DNA of 29,428 bases, from the NCBI GenBank assembly GCA_934401915.1, contig CAKRSV010000016.1, positions 1-29,428 on the forward strand, read 5' to 3'. This DNA is from an uncultured Lachnospiraceae bacterium. Lineage in GTDB: Bacteria > Bacillota > Clostridia > Lachnospirales > Lachnospiraceae. The notes under the pieces are model-generated. The model ran no database searches. It was not told the origin of the DNA and saw nothing but the letters and a program-made list of their open reading frames with translations. A program made the translations under genes and the position numbers. Positions 22,310 to 29,315 of this stretch are shown here, one piece after another; the stretch's first letter is position 1; each line of letters starts with the position of its first letter.

Positions 22310-23755
22310 ATGGAAGCAAAATATTTTAGAGATTATAGGCATTGTTATCTGATCCTGGGGTGCCCGGATGAAAAAGCGACAGAAAGCTATTCATGCCGTA
22401 TGCTGACGGAAGGCAGGGTGGAGGGTCTGCTCCGGTGCGCGGTCCGCCATGTAAATGGAAAGAGCTGTCTGTATTATGACATCAGCTCCAAGGTAGCGCT
22501 CAGCCAGTTTTATCTGAACCGGAAGATGGCAAGGCAGCAGGTGAGGGAGCTGTTTGCACAGCTTCAGGGAATCTATGCGCATATAAGCGCCTGTTTTATG
22601 GAAGAAAGCTGGCTGCTTCTGAACCCGGAGTATCTGTATCTGGATATGGAGAGCGGCAGTTGGATGGGCGTGTACCACCCCGAAGGGGCACGGGAAGAAA
22701 ATTCTTACCGGCAGCTTCTGGAGTTTCTGATGGATCATGCGGATATGGAGGACACCGGGCTGGCAGACAGGATATTCCAAATGTATGAGATGGTGGAGGA
22801 AGGACACTATACGCTGGAAACCATGCTTGGTTTGCTGGAAGAAAGCGGGGCGCAGGAAGACAGCGTGGAGGGAAAAAAGGCTTTTGAGGAACCGGAGATG
22901 CAATCCGCCGGGTCTTGCCCGGAAGTGCGGCAGGCGTTGCAGATACCGGAGCCGGTCATACCGATGCCGGAAGAGGAAAAGGAGAGTTCAAACGGTGAGA
23001 GTTCTTCTGCGCCTGAGAAAAAGGAGAAGAAGCGGACGGTGTTCTATCCGGTCTTTGGGATCCTGGCGCTTTTGGGATGCGCGGGAGCAGTGAGCGTTTC
23101 CTTTTTCTTTGAACTGAGCAGCGAGGAGCAGATTGTTCTGTGGGGGTGCGCCGGGCTGATGGGGAGCTGCGTCCTCTTCTGTATCTGGCAGAGCATCCGG
23201 CAGTTTGCGGGAAAAGGAAATACACGGAAGGAAGAGGATTGGAAGAACCCTTTACAGGATATGGAGGAGGTAAGAGAGGATCTGTCCTGGTATGAACCGG
23301 TGGCAGCAGGCGCGCCTGCGCCGGGAGAACATCTGACGCAGATGAAATGGATGGACGGTGTACAGGAGGCGGCAGGAAAAGAAAAGAGAAAATCCAGGGA
23401 GGACGATATGACGCTGCCGCAGGACTATGGGAATACAGTGTTCTTTGAGAAAAAAGCGGAGCAGGAGTATAAGCTGTATGCGATGGATAGAAAGAACAAG
23501 GTACATATCCGGCTGGAAAAGTTTCCGTGTACGGTAGGAAAGATGACCGGCTGCGTGGATCATGTGCTCGGGGATGACTCCGTGAGCCGGATCCATGCCA
23601 GGCTGGAAAAGCGGGGAGAACAGGTATATCTGACGGATCTCAATTCGACAAACGGAACATACCGCAACGGACTTCGGATGCAGCCGCAGGAAACGGTTGA
23701 GATCGAGCCGGGCGACGAGATCCGGTTTGGCAAGCTGAATTACTGTTACCGGTAG
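22310..23755 (+). CDS. Membrane FHA-domain protein with DUF6382-like N-terminus
   Basis: A 481-residue protein in three parts. Residues 1-~180 form a mixed alpha/beta domain of the kind labelled DUF6382 in Clostridial FHA proteins (recalled, not checked). Two membrane helices follow (244-266 and 273-294) with only six residues between, so both ends are cytosolic. The C-terminal FHA domain (about 398-480) keeps the phosphothreonine-binding residues: G410, S426-R427, H429 and N445-S-T-N448-G. FHA domains bind phosphothreonine peptides, implying a Ser/Thr kinase partner elsewhere in the genome. It is the last gene of the pilus operon, 20 bp behind the second pseudopilin, and may connect phosphorylation signals to pilus assembly. 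A ribosome-binding site of AGGAAAG type lies ahead of ATG 22310. Confidence 0.85.
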   Translation: MEAKYFRDYRHCYLILGCPDEKATESYSCRMLTEGRVEGLLRCAVRHVNGKSCLYYDISSKVALSQFYLNRKMARQQVRELFAQLQGIYAHISACFMEESWLLLNPEYLYLDMESGSWMGVYHPEGAREENSYRQLLEFLMDHADMEDTGLADRIFQMYEMVEEGHYTLETMLGLLEESGAQEDSVEGKKAFEEPEMQSAGSCPEVRQALQIPEPVIPMPEEEKESSNGESSSAPEKKEKKRTVFYPVFGILALLGCAGAVSVSFFFELSSEEQIVLWGCAGLMGSCVLFCIWQSIRQFAGKGNTRKEEDWKNPLQDMEEVREDLSWYEPVAAGAPAPGEHLTQMKWMDGVQEAAGKEKRKSREDDMTLPQDYGNTVFFEKKAEQEYKLYAMDRKNKVHIRLEKFPCTVGKMTGCVDHVLGDDSVSRIHARLEKRGEQVYLTDLNSTNGTYRNGLRMQPQETVEIEPGDEIRFGKLNYCYR

Positions 23756-23805
23756 GGAACGGTTTTGCGATGCGCCTGCGACAGTCTTTCCGGCGAGAAA
23801 TAAAT

Positions 23806-23834
23806 TTGACACGCCTTTGCGAAAATGATACGCT
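23806..23834 (+). promoter_or_regulatory. Sigma-A promoter of the rhomboid gene
   Basis: TTGACA (23806-23811, perfect -35), a 17-nt spacer, and TACGCT (23829-23834), about 55 nt before the start codon. It separates the rhomboid / flavodoxin-SCP2 pair from the pilus operon. No intrinsic terminator was found between 23756 and this promoter, so read-through is possible. Confidence 0.7.
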
Positions 23835-23889
23835 CAAATGGAACAGCAGTTTCTGACGATTTCGATAACAGGACGATGGAGAGTGGAGC

Positions 23890-24942
23890 ATGACCAAAGA
23901 ACAGTTGGAAAATATGTTTTTTGCGGAAGGATATTGCAAGGTGCCGTCGAATCTTCCTGAACTTACCTTTTATTTTCGAAAAGAAAACCAGGGGGTCAAC
24001 GTGGTGTGCACGGTTGATTTCAGTTCCGGTCTGTATATCACAGAGGAACAGTATGTGCATATGAAAGGGTCGATCCGGGATTTTTTCATACAAAGAGGGG
24101 AGCAGGAGATCCATATCCTCACGCTCATTCTCTGTACGGAAATGGAGAAGGCGCGGGCTTTGTGCCACGAAGACCGTTTTTGCTGGATTGTGGATGTTAT
24201 ATCTGACAGACTTGTCATTTATGAAGACCAGGTGGCAGATTTTTATGGAATGAAGGCAATCCTGGAAAATTTTCTTTACACTTTGCAGCAGGAGCCTGCG
24301 GCGGATATTGACCGCCGGGAGGCGGATCGCGCGGGCAAGAGAGGGATCAGGGAGCTTCCCTGGATAAACATCGCACTGGTGGCTGTAAACGTCATTCTTT
24401 TTCTAATATGTACATTCACCGGAGATCTGTTATATAATATAGGTGCTTTCAGTGTTCAGGATATCATTGAAAGAGGAGATTTTTATCGCATGCTGACCAG
24501 CATGTTCCTTCACGCGGATATCGAGCATCTGACGAGTAATATGCTTGTGCTTTACTATGTCGGGGAAGTTGTAGAGAAGAGGATCGGGCATCTGCCCTAT
24601 GCGGTGATCTATATTCTTTCCGGTCTGGCAGGGGATGTTCTGTCCATGGCATATGAGCTTTTGAGCGGACAATACATAAGTTCCGTGGGAGCAAGCGGAG
24701 CGGTTTTTGGAATAGAGGGAGCTCTTTTGATGCTGGTACTGCTGCATCGCGGCAAAATCGAGTACATGACGGCAGGCAGGGTGGTCTTTGCCATTGCTTT
24801 TTCCTTGTACTGCGGATTTACCAGCGCGTTTGTCAACAATGCGGCTCATATCGGAGGCGTTATGATGGGATTCGCAGCGATGGGGATCCTTTGGATCTGC
24901 AGTGCGAGAGTGAGAGGGAAAGGACAGAGGAATGAAGGTTAA
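23890..24942 (+). CDS. Rhomboid-family intramembrane serine protease
   Basis: A 350-residue protein. Residues 1-~155 form a soluble cytosolic domain I do not recognise. The rhomboid core (about 157-340) has six hydrophobic segments with the conserved H-A-D-I-E-H-L-T-S-N-M (208-218), the catalytic serine in G-A-S-G (Ser269) and the catalytic histidine in N-N-A-A-H-I-G-G (His320). Rhomboids cut membrane helices of substrate proteins. ATG 23890 has GGAG a few bases upstream. The 3' end overlaps the flavodoxin-SCP2 gene by 11 bases. The pilus operon just upstream encodes several single-span proteins that could in principle be substrates, but nothing in the sequence ties them together. Confidence 0.92.
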   Translation: MTKEQLENMFFAEGYCKVPSNLPELTFYFRKENQGVNVVCTVDFSSGLYITEEQYVHMKGSIRDFFIQRGEQEIHILTLILCTEMEKARALCHEDRFCWIVDVISDRLVIYEDQVADFYGMKAILENFLYTLQQEPAADIDRREADRAGKRGIRELPWINIALVAVNVILFLICTFTGDLLYNIGAFSVQDIIERGDFYRMLTSMFLHADIEHLTSNMLVLYYVGEVVEKRIGHLPYAVIYILSGLAGDVLSMAYELLSGQYISSVGASGAVFGIEGALLMLVLLHRGKIEYMTAGRVVFAIAFSLYCGFTSAFVNNAAHIGGVMMGFAAMGILWICSARVRGKGQRNEG

Positions 24943-25921
24943 TATTTACTATGGCGGCAGGGGATTGATGGACGACCCCACGCTGTTCGTGATGAATAAA
25001 ATGAAAGAGGTGCTGGAAGAGATCCGCGTCAATGTGGAGGTATACCAGCTCTATGATCTGAAAAACAGCATAACGACGCTTCCGCAGACATTAAAAAGCG
25101 CGGACGGAGTAATCCTTGCAACGACCGTTGAGTGGTACGGCATCGGTGGATATATGCAGCAGTTTCTCGACGCCTGCTGGCTTTACGGCGATAAGGAGAA
25201 GATCAGCCAGATCTATATGTGCCCTGTGGTCATGTCTACGACCTATGGAGAGAGGGAAGCAAAGCTGAACCTTGCGACCGCATGGGAGATCCTTGGAGGA
25301 CGCCCATGCAGCGGCATCTGCGGCTATATTGCGGACACCGCGCTCCTTGAGGAAAATCAGGAATACATAAATATCATTGAGAAGAAGGCGGAGAATCTTT
25401 ACCGTACCATCAATCAAAAGATGGCGTGTCTCCCGGCGAGCAATCAGGCTGTAAAGCAGAAGGTTGCCATTACAAAGAGCATCAACTTTACGCCGCAGGA
25501 GACAGAACAGCTCTCGCAGTACGTGTCGGATGATACCTATGTGCAGAGACAGAAAGAGGATATCCAGGAGCTGGCAAGCCTGTTCCGCGACATGATGGGA
25601 AGCAGTGAAAAGGAAGATACGACGGAATTTGTCAATGAACTTCAGGCAGCATTCAGACCGCAGCCGGGAATAGCGGGCAACTACCGGATCGTGATCGAGG
25701 AGAAAAAGGAACCGCTCAACGTGGAGATTCAGGACGGGAAGTGCCATTGCTTCTATGGAAATGGAGCAAATGCGGATGTGGAGATGCAGATGTCCAGAGA
25801 GACCCTGAACCAGATCGTGAGTGGCAGGAGCACTTTCCAGAGTGCGTTTATGACGGGAGACATGAAGATGAAGGGCGACTTCAAGGTTCTCAGGGCGCTG
25901 GATCAGGTTTTGATCTTCTGA
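24932..25921 (+). CDS. Flavodoxin-like reductase fused to an SCP2-type lipid-binding domain
   Basis: A 329-residue two-domain protein. Residues 1-~165 look like an FMN-binding NAD(P)H-dependent reductase fold: MKVNIYYGGRG at the first strand, the A-D-G-V-I-L-A-T-T-V-E-W-Y-G-I-G-G segment where the FMN isoalloxazine would bind, and V-V-M-S-T-T-Y-G-E. Residues ~230-329 match the SCP2 (sterol carrier) fold: N-Y-R-I-V-I-E, L-N-V-E-I-Q-D-G-K, A-D-V-E-M-Q-M-S-R-E-T-L-N-Q-I-V-S-G and the ending M-T-G-D-M-K-M-K-G-D-F. The join suggests redox chemistry on a hydrophobic or acyl substrate. Substrate and electron donor are unknown. It overlaps the rhomboid gene, so the two are probably made together. Confidence 0.82.
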   Translation: MKVNIYYGGRGLMDDPTLFVMNKMKEVLEEIRVNVEVYQLYDLKNSITTLPQTLKSADGVILATTVEWYGIGGYMQQFLDACWLYGDKEKISQIYMCPVVMSTTYGEREAKLNLATAWEILGGRPCSGICGYIADTALLEENQEYINIIEKKAENLYRTINQKMACLPASNQAVKQKVAITKSINFTPQETEQLSQYVSDDTYVQRQKEDIQELASLFRDMMGSSEKEDTTEFVNELQAAFRPQPGIAGNYRIVIEEKKEPLNVEIQDGKCHCFYGNGANADVEMQMSRETLNQIVSGRSTFQSAFMTGDMKMKGDFKVLRALDQVLIF

Positions 25922-26000
25922 TAAATGTCTGAAATGCCGTAGTTATGATTTCGGGAGAAACATTCTGACGAGGAGCAGATACTGCGGGAGTCAGAGTGGG

Positions 26001-26028
26001 TTTCCGGATTTATCAGTCACAATATAAT
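26001..26028 (+). promoter_or_regulatory. Possible promoter of the HIT-fumarase genes
   Basis: A perfect -10 box TATAAT (26023-26028) stands 18 bases before the HIT start codon, with a poor -35 (TTTCCG, 26001-26006) at 16 nt. If used, the mRNA would begin around 26035, inside the GGAGGTG region, so the leader would be almost absent. Weak call. Confidence 0.3.
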
Positions 26029-26045
26029 ATATGCGGAGGTGTGAG

Positions 26046-26456
26046 ATGAAAGATCAGAATTGTATTTTTTGTAAAATTGCAAATGGAGAGATTCCTTCCA
26101 AGACACTGTACGAGGACGATAAGTTCCGTGTGATCCTGGATCTGGGACCGGCAACGAAGGGTCATGCGCTGATTTTGCCCAAGGAGCACTATAAGAATCT
26201 GTATGAACTGCCGGACGAACTGGCGGGCGACGCGATGATCCTTGCGAAGAAGATGATGATACAGATGACGGAAAAGCTGCACTGTGAAGGCTTCAATCTG
26301 GTTCAGAACAACGGAGATCTTGCAGGGCAGACCGTATATCATTTCCATCTCCATATGATACCCAGATATCAGGCGGACAGGCAGACTATTGGCTGGAAAC
26401 CGCAGGAAGTGTCACAGGAGCAGCTGGAAGAGATACGCAAAGAGATTACCGGCTAA
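26046..26456 (+). CDS. HIT family (HinT-like) nucleotide hydrolase
   Basis: A 136-residue protein with the histidine triad H99-F-H101-L-H103-M. HinT-like proteins hydrolyse adenosine phosphoramidates and related nucleotides through a covalent His-AMP intermediate. The N-terminal C6-x2-C9 pair (NCIFCKI) is typical of the group and may bind zinc with later residues. The motif A-T-K-G-H-A-L-I-L-P-K-E-H lies at 36-48. ATG 26046 has GGAGGTG upstream; the frame is open from 26031 but that start would lie inside the ribosome-binding site. The fumarase alpha gene follows after 20 bp, so the two may share an mRNA, with no obvious shared function. Confidence 0.93.
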   Translation: MKDQNCIFCKIANGEIPSKTLYEDDKFRVILDLGPATKGHALILPKEHYKNLYELPDELAGDAMILAKKMMIQMTEKLHCEGFNLVQNNGDLAGQTVYHFHLHMIPRYQADRQTIGWKPQEVSQEQLEEIRKEITG

Positions 26457-26476
26457 AGGAAGAGGACGCCATTTTT

Positions 26477-27319
26477 ATGAGGACTATACAAGCATCAGAG
26501 ATAACAGAAACCATCAAGGAGATGTGTATCGAAGCGAATCATTTTCTGACACGGGATATGGAAGACGCTATGCGCCGTGCGGCAGAGAATGAAAAGGCGC
26601 CTTTGGGAAAACAGATCCTGAATCAGTTGCAGGATAATCTTGCGATTGCCGGAGAGGATATGATACCGATCTGTCAGGATACCGGAATGACGGTTGTTTT
26701 TCTGGAGGTAGGGCAGGATGTTCATATCGAGGGTGGAAGCATCGGGGACGCGGTAAACGAGGGTGTCCGCCGGGGTTACGTGGACGGATTCCTGAGAAAA
26801 TCCGTCGTGAAGGATCCGCTGATCCGCGAGAATACCAGGGATAATACGCCTGCGGTGATCCATTATGAGATCGTACCCGGGGAGAGTCTGCGGATCACGG
26901 TTGCCCCTAAGGGCTTTGGCAGTGAAAATATGAGCAGAGTCTTTATGCTCAAACCGGCGGATGGGATCGAGGGAGTAAAGAACGCGATCCTGACGGCGGT
27001 CAGGGACGCCGGACCGAATGCGTGTCCTCCGATGGTGGTCGGCGTTGGGATCGGAGGAACCTTTGAGAAGTGTGCGCTCCTTGCAAAGAAAGCGCTCACG
27101 AGAGCGGTTGATGAGAGGTCAGAGATCCCTTATGTGCGAGAGCTGGAAGAGGAGATGCTGGAGAAGATCAATCAGACCGGGATCGGTCCCGGAGGATTGG
27201 GCGGATCGACAACGGCGCTGGCGGTCAATATCAATACCTACCCGACACACATTGCGGGGCTGCCGGTGGCGGTCAATATATGCTGCCATGTGAACAGGCA
27301 TGCGGTCAGAGTGCTGTGA
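26477..27319 (+). CDS. fumA: Class I fumarate hydratase, alpha subunit
   Basis: A 280-residue subunit of the oxygen-sensitive [4Fe-4S] fumarase (TtdA/FumA N-terminal family), which interconverts fumarate and malate. Candidate cluster cysteines: C66 in I-C-Q-D-T-G, C183 in P-N-A-C-P-P and C269/C270 in N-I-C-C-H. Other family features: G-I-G-G-T-F-E (191-197), a T-G-I-G-P-G-G-L-G-G loop (234-243) and the final P-T-H-I-A-G-L-P-V-A-V-N. Length is normal and the end looks intact. In most anaerobes the beta subunit gene follows within a few bases; here 327 bp intervene. A weak GGAAGAGG ribosome-binding site precedes ATG 26477. Confidence 0.95.
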   Translation: MRTIQASEITETIKEMCIEANHFLTRDMEDAMRRAAENEKAPLGKQILNQLQDNLAIAGEDMIPICQDTGMTVVFLEVGQDVHIEGGSIGDAVNEGVRRGYVDGFLRKSVVKDPLIRENTRDNTPAVIHYEIVPGESLRITVAPKGFGSENMSRVFMLKPADGIEGVKNAILTAVRDAGPNACPPMVVGVGIGGTFEKCALLAKKALTRAVDERSEIPYVRELEEEMLEKINQTGIGPGGLGGSTTALAVNINTYPTHIAGLPVAVNICCHVNRHAVRVL

Positions 27320-27646
27320 TCCGGTAATCGTCAGAGGATACGGGTTGAAAATTCTGGTAGTACCCGATAGGTGCTAAAAAGTTTTGGGAAAATGGAATGA
27401 GTAGATTCAGACGATGCGAGTGATGATGCAGAGAAAATTGTGTAGGAGTATTTCCCTGAAGATACAGAAACCGGTGGGAGATTTAAATTCAGAAGTAACT
27501 TTTTGAAGAAAAAAGGTTGAAGATAACGAAATAGCTGCCTGATATTAGCTATGTATTTAGTTATATATAGAGAAGAGTTTCTTCTATATATATGGAATTT
27601 GGAAGAGAACGATACAACATCTTGAAAACAGACACGGAGAATGGAT
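27320..27646 (+). pseudogene. Intergenic stretch with possible decayed gene remnant
   Basis: 327 bp without an intact gene between two fumarase subunits. It is more AT-rich than its flanks. One plus-strand frame reads like the end of a protein: 24 codons at 27446-27517, beginning E-Y-F-P-E-D-T and ending N-F-L-K-K-K-G, then TGA 27518. Upstream in the same frame, plausible segments (KSFGKME, DASDDAEKIV) are cut by stops at 27368, 27398 and 27443. No family was recognised, and the frame may be chance. The right part holds AT-rich inverted repeats (separate entry). Confidence 0.25.
27531..27592 (+). repeat. Two AT-rich inverted repeats upstream of fumB
   Basis: ATAGCT (27531-27536) and AGCTAT (27547-27552) form a 6-bp stem. 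TATATATAG (27562-27570) and CTATATATA (27584-27592) form a 9-bp stem, with further GAAG/CTTC pairing inside. Neither is followed by a clean T-run. They lie 55 nt before the fumB start and could be operator sites, mRNA ends, or remnants of an inserted element. Confidence 0.45.
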
Positions 27647-28204
27647 ATGGAACGACATATTACGGCCCCTTTACAGCAGGACACAGTCAGGTCGCTGCGG
27701 GCAGGGGACTATGTGTATATTACTGGAACAATTTACACGGCAAGAGATGCCGCCCACAAAAGGATGAGCGAAACGCTTGACGAAGGAGGAAAACTTCCGT
27801 TTGATCTCGAAGGCAATGTGATCTATTACATGGGACCGTCGCCTGCGAGAGAGGGAAGAACGATCGGATCGGCGGGGCCTACGACAGCGAGCCGGATGGA
27901 TAAATACACGCCAAGACTTCTTGATATGGGGTTGAAGGGCATGATCGGAAAGGGAAAACGCTCAGAGGACGTAAGGCAGGCGGTCATTCGAAATGGCGCG
28001 GTGTACTTTGCAGCAGTCGGCGGTGCGGGGGCATTGCTCTCCCGGTCGATCGAATCCTCGGAGGTCATTGCCTATGATGATCTGGGGACTGAAGCGATCC
28101 GCAGATTGCAGGTGAAAGATTTCCCAGTGATCGTCGTGATAGATTCCGTGGGAAATAATCTTTATGAAACAGCGATCCGGGAATACTGTATTGAACAGAA
28201 ATAG
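27647..28204 (+). CDS. fumB: Class I fumarate hydratase, beta subunit
   Basis: A 185-residue subunit of the TtdB/FumA C-terminal family; together with the alpha subunit it builds the active fumarase. Family features: T-G-T-I-Y-T-A-R-D-A-A-H-K-R (about 26-39), Y-M-G-P-S-P-A-R-E-G, S-A-G-P-T-T-A-S-R-M-D and G-M-I-G-K-G, the last probably binding substrate phosphate-like or carboxylate groups. Length is normal. ATG 27647 has GGAG seven bases ahead; ATG 27641 is only one base from it and is rejected. Separation from the alpha gene by 327 bp suggests separate transcription or a long processed spacer. plsC follows after 30 bp. Confidence 0.94.
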   Translation: MERHITAPLQQDTVRSLRAGDYVYITGTIYTARDAAHKRMSETLDEGGKLPFDLEGNVIYYMGPSPAREGRTIGSAGPTTASRMDKYTPRLLDMGLKGMIGKGKRSEDVRQAVIRNGAVYFAAVGGAGALLSRSIESSEVIAYDDLGTEAIRRLQVKDFPVIVVIDSVGNNLYETAIREYCIEQK

Positions 28205-28234
28205 AATACCTGGTGCAGAGAAAAGGGGAACGAT

Positions 28235-28942
28235 ATGCGCAGAATTCTTTTGATGGTTTTGAGACTTTGGTATAAGGTGCCTTACTATATTTTACGGATA
28301 GGGCTGCTCGGAAAGAAAAAGAATTACGATCTGGAGAAAAGCTATCGCTTTATTCAGAAGGTGACACAAAAAGCCATCCGTGCAGGAAGAGTGACGATAG
28401 AGGCAGACGGACTGGAGAACATTCCGAAAGAGAGCGGATTTATCTTTTTCCCGAATCACCAGGGTATGTTTGATGTGCTGGTATTTCTTGCAACCTGCCC
28501 GGTGCCGTTTACGGTCGTGTACAAAAAGGAAGTGAAAAATACTGTTTTGTTAAAACAGGTATTTGGCGCATTGCGGGCGATCCCGATCGACAGAGAGGAT
28601 ATCAAACAGTCCTTGCAGGTGATCAATCAGCTTGCCGAAGGAGCAAAGCAGGGAAATAATTATCTGATCTTTGCGGAGGGAACAAGAAGCCGGGAAGGAA
28701 ATAAGCTGCTTCCTTTTAAAGGAGGTTCCTTCAAGAGCGCAGTCAGGGCAAGGTGCCCGATCGTGCCGTGCGCATTGATCGATTCCTATAAACCATTTGA
28801 TGAAGACTCGACAAAACCGGTGACAGTGAAACTGCGTTATTTGCCGCCACTGTACTATGAAGACTACGCCGGAATGAAGACGGTGGACATCGCGAAACTT
28901 GTTAGAGAAAATATTCAAAAAGCGATTGACAAACAATTATAG
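28235..28942 (+). CDS. plsC: 1-acyl-sn-glycerol-3-phosphate acyltransferase
   Basis: A 235-residue PlsC-type acyltransferase that converts lysophosphatidic acid to phosphatidic acid at the membrane. The catalytic H-x4-D motif is N-H-Q-G-M-F-D (H75, D80), and the phosphate-binding F-A-E-G-T-R-S lies at 146-152. The third family block (V-P-C-A-L-I-D) is also present. A hydrophobic N-terminal segment (5-25) should anchor it to the membrane. ATG 28235 has AGGGGAACG ahead. Its last five codons contain the -35 hexamer of the next promoter, so the 3' end serves two purposes. Confidence 0.92.
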   Translation: MRRILLMVLRLWYKVPYYILRIGLLGKKKNYDLEKSYRFIQKVTQKAIRAGRVTIEADGLENIPKESGFIFFPNHQGMFDVLVFLATCPVPFTVVYKKEVKNTVLLKQVFGALRAIPIDREDIKQSLQVINQLAEGAKQGNNYLIFAEGTRSREGNKLLPFKGGSFKSAVRARCPIVPCALIDSYKPFDEDSTKPVTVKLRYLPPLYYEDYAGMKTVDIAKLVRENIQKAIDKQL

Positions 28943-28954
28943 CTTATGTATAAT
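28926..28954 (+). promoter_or_regulatory. Perfect-consensus sigma-A promoter of tRNA-Ser
   Basis: TTGACA (28926-28931), exactly 17 nt, TATAAT (28949-28954). The -35 box is inside the last codons of plsC and the -10 box is just past its stop. The expected start near 28961 leaves a ~54-nt 5' leader to be trimmed from the tRNA. This is the strongest promoter in the window by sequence. Confidence 0.9.
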
Positions 28955-29014
28955 AACATTTGCGTTGTGAAACGGCGCAGAACTATATATTGGTAGAGGA
29001 ATAGTTCAGACTAT

Positions 29015-29102
29015 GGAGAAATACTCAAGAGGCTGAAGAGGCGCCCCTGCTAAGGGTGTAGGTCGCTCACGCGGCGCGAGGGTTCAAATCCCTCTTTCTC
29101 CG
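29015..29102 (+). tRNA. tRNA-Ser (anticodon GCU)
   Basis: An 88-nt class II tRNA. Acceptor GGAGAAA pairs with TTTCTCC. The anticodon stem CGCCC/GGGTG closes the loop CTGCTAA, giving GCU, which reads AGC and AGU serine codons. A long variable arm (TAGGTCGCTCACGCGGCGC), characteristic of serine tRNAs, is followed by T arm GAGGGTTCAAATCCCTC and discriminator G. CCA is not encoded. Confidence 0.96.
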
Positions 29103-29163
29103 TTTATCTTTTGAACTGTTACGGACAGAGATGTAAAAGCACTTTTATAGTTCCGCAGGAGAG

Positions 29164-29194
29164 AAGGATCTTGAGAAATTGAGATTCCTTTTTT
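29164..29194 (+). terminator. Intrinsic terminator after tRNA-Ser
   Basis: AAGGATCT (29164-29171) pairs with AGATTCCTT (29182-29190) with one bulged T, followed by a run of six T (29189-29194). It lies about 60 nt after the tRNA. Confidence 0.7.
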
Positions 29195-29280
29195 ACCCCC
29201 TTTTTTGGACAGGTTATTTTCGCTCTGGAAAGAGAAAAATATTGCTCGAGAAAAAGAATGAAAAAAATACAAAAAAGGAC

Positions 29281-29309
29281 TTGACGGTAATAAACACCTG
29301 TGATAATAT
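29281..29309 (+). promoter_or_regulatory. Strong sigma-A promoter at the right edge
   Basis: TTGACG (29281-29286), 17-nt spacer, TAATAT (29304-29309), preceded by an A-rich tract (29251-29278) that resembles an UP element. Transcription would start near 29316 and run off the window. Confidence 0.7.
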
Positions 29310-29315
29310 ATCACT

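Noticed and set aside
27331..27684. 117-codon minus-strand frame between the fumarase subunits
   Set aside because: It overlaps the fumB start, has Ser/Phe/Leu-rich AT-driven composition, and lacks motifs and a ribosome-binding site.
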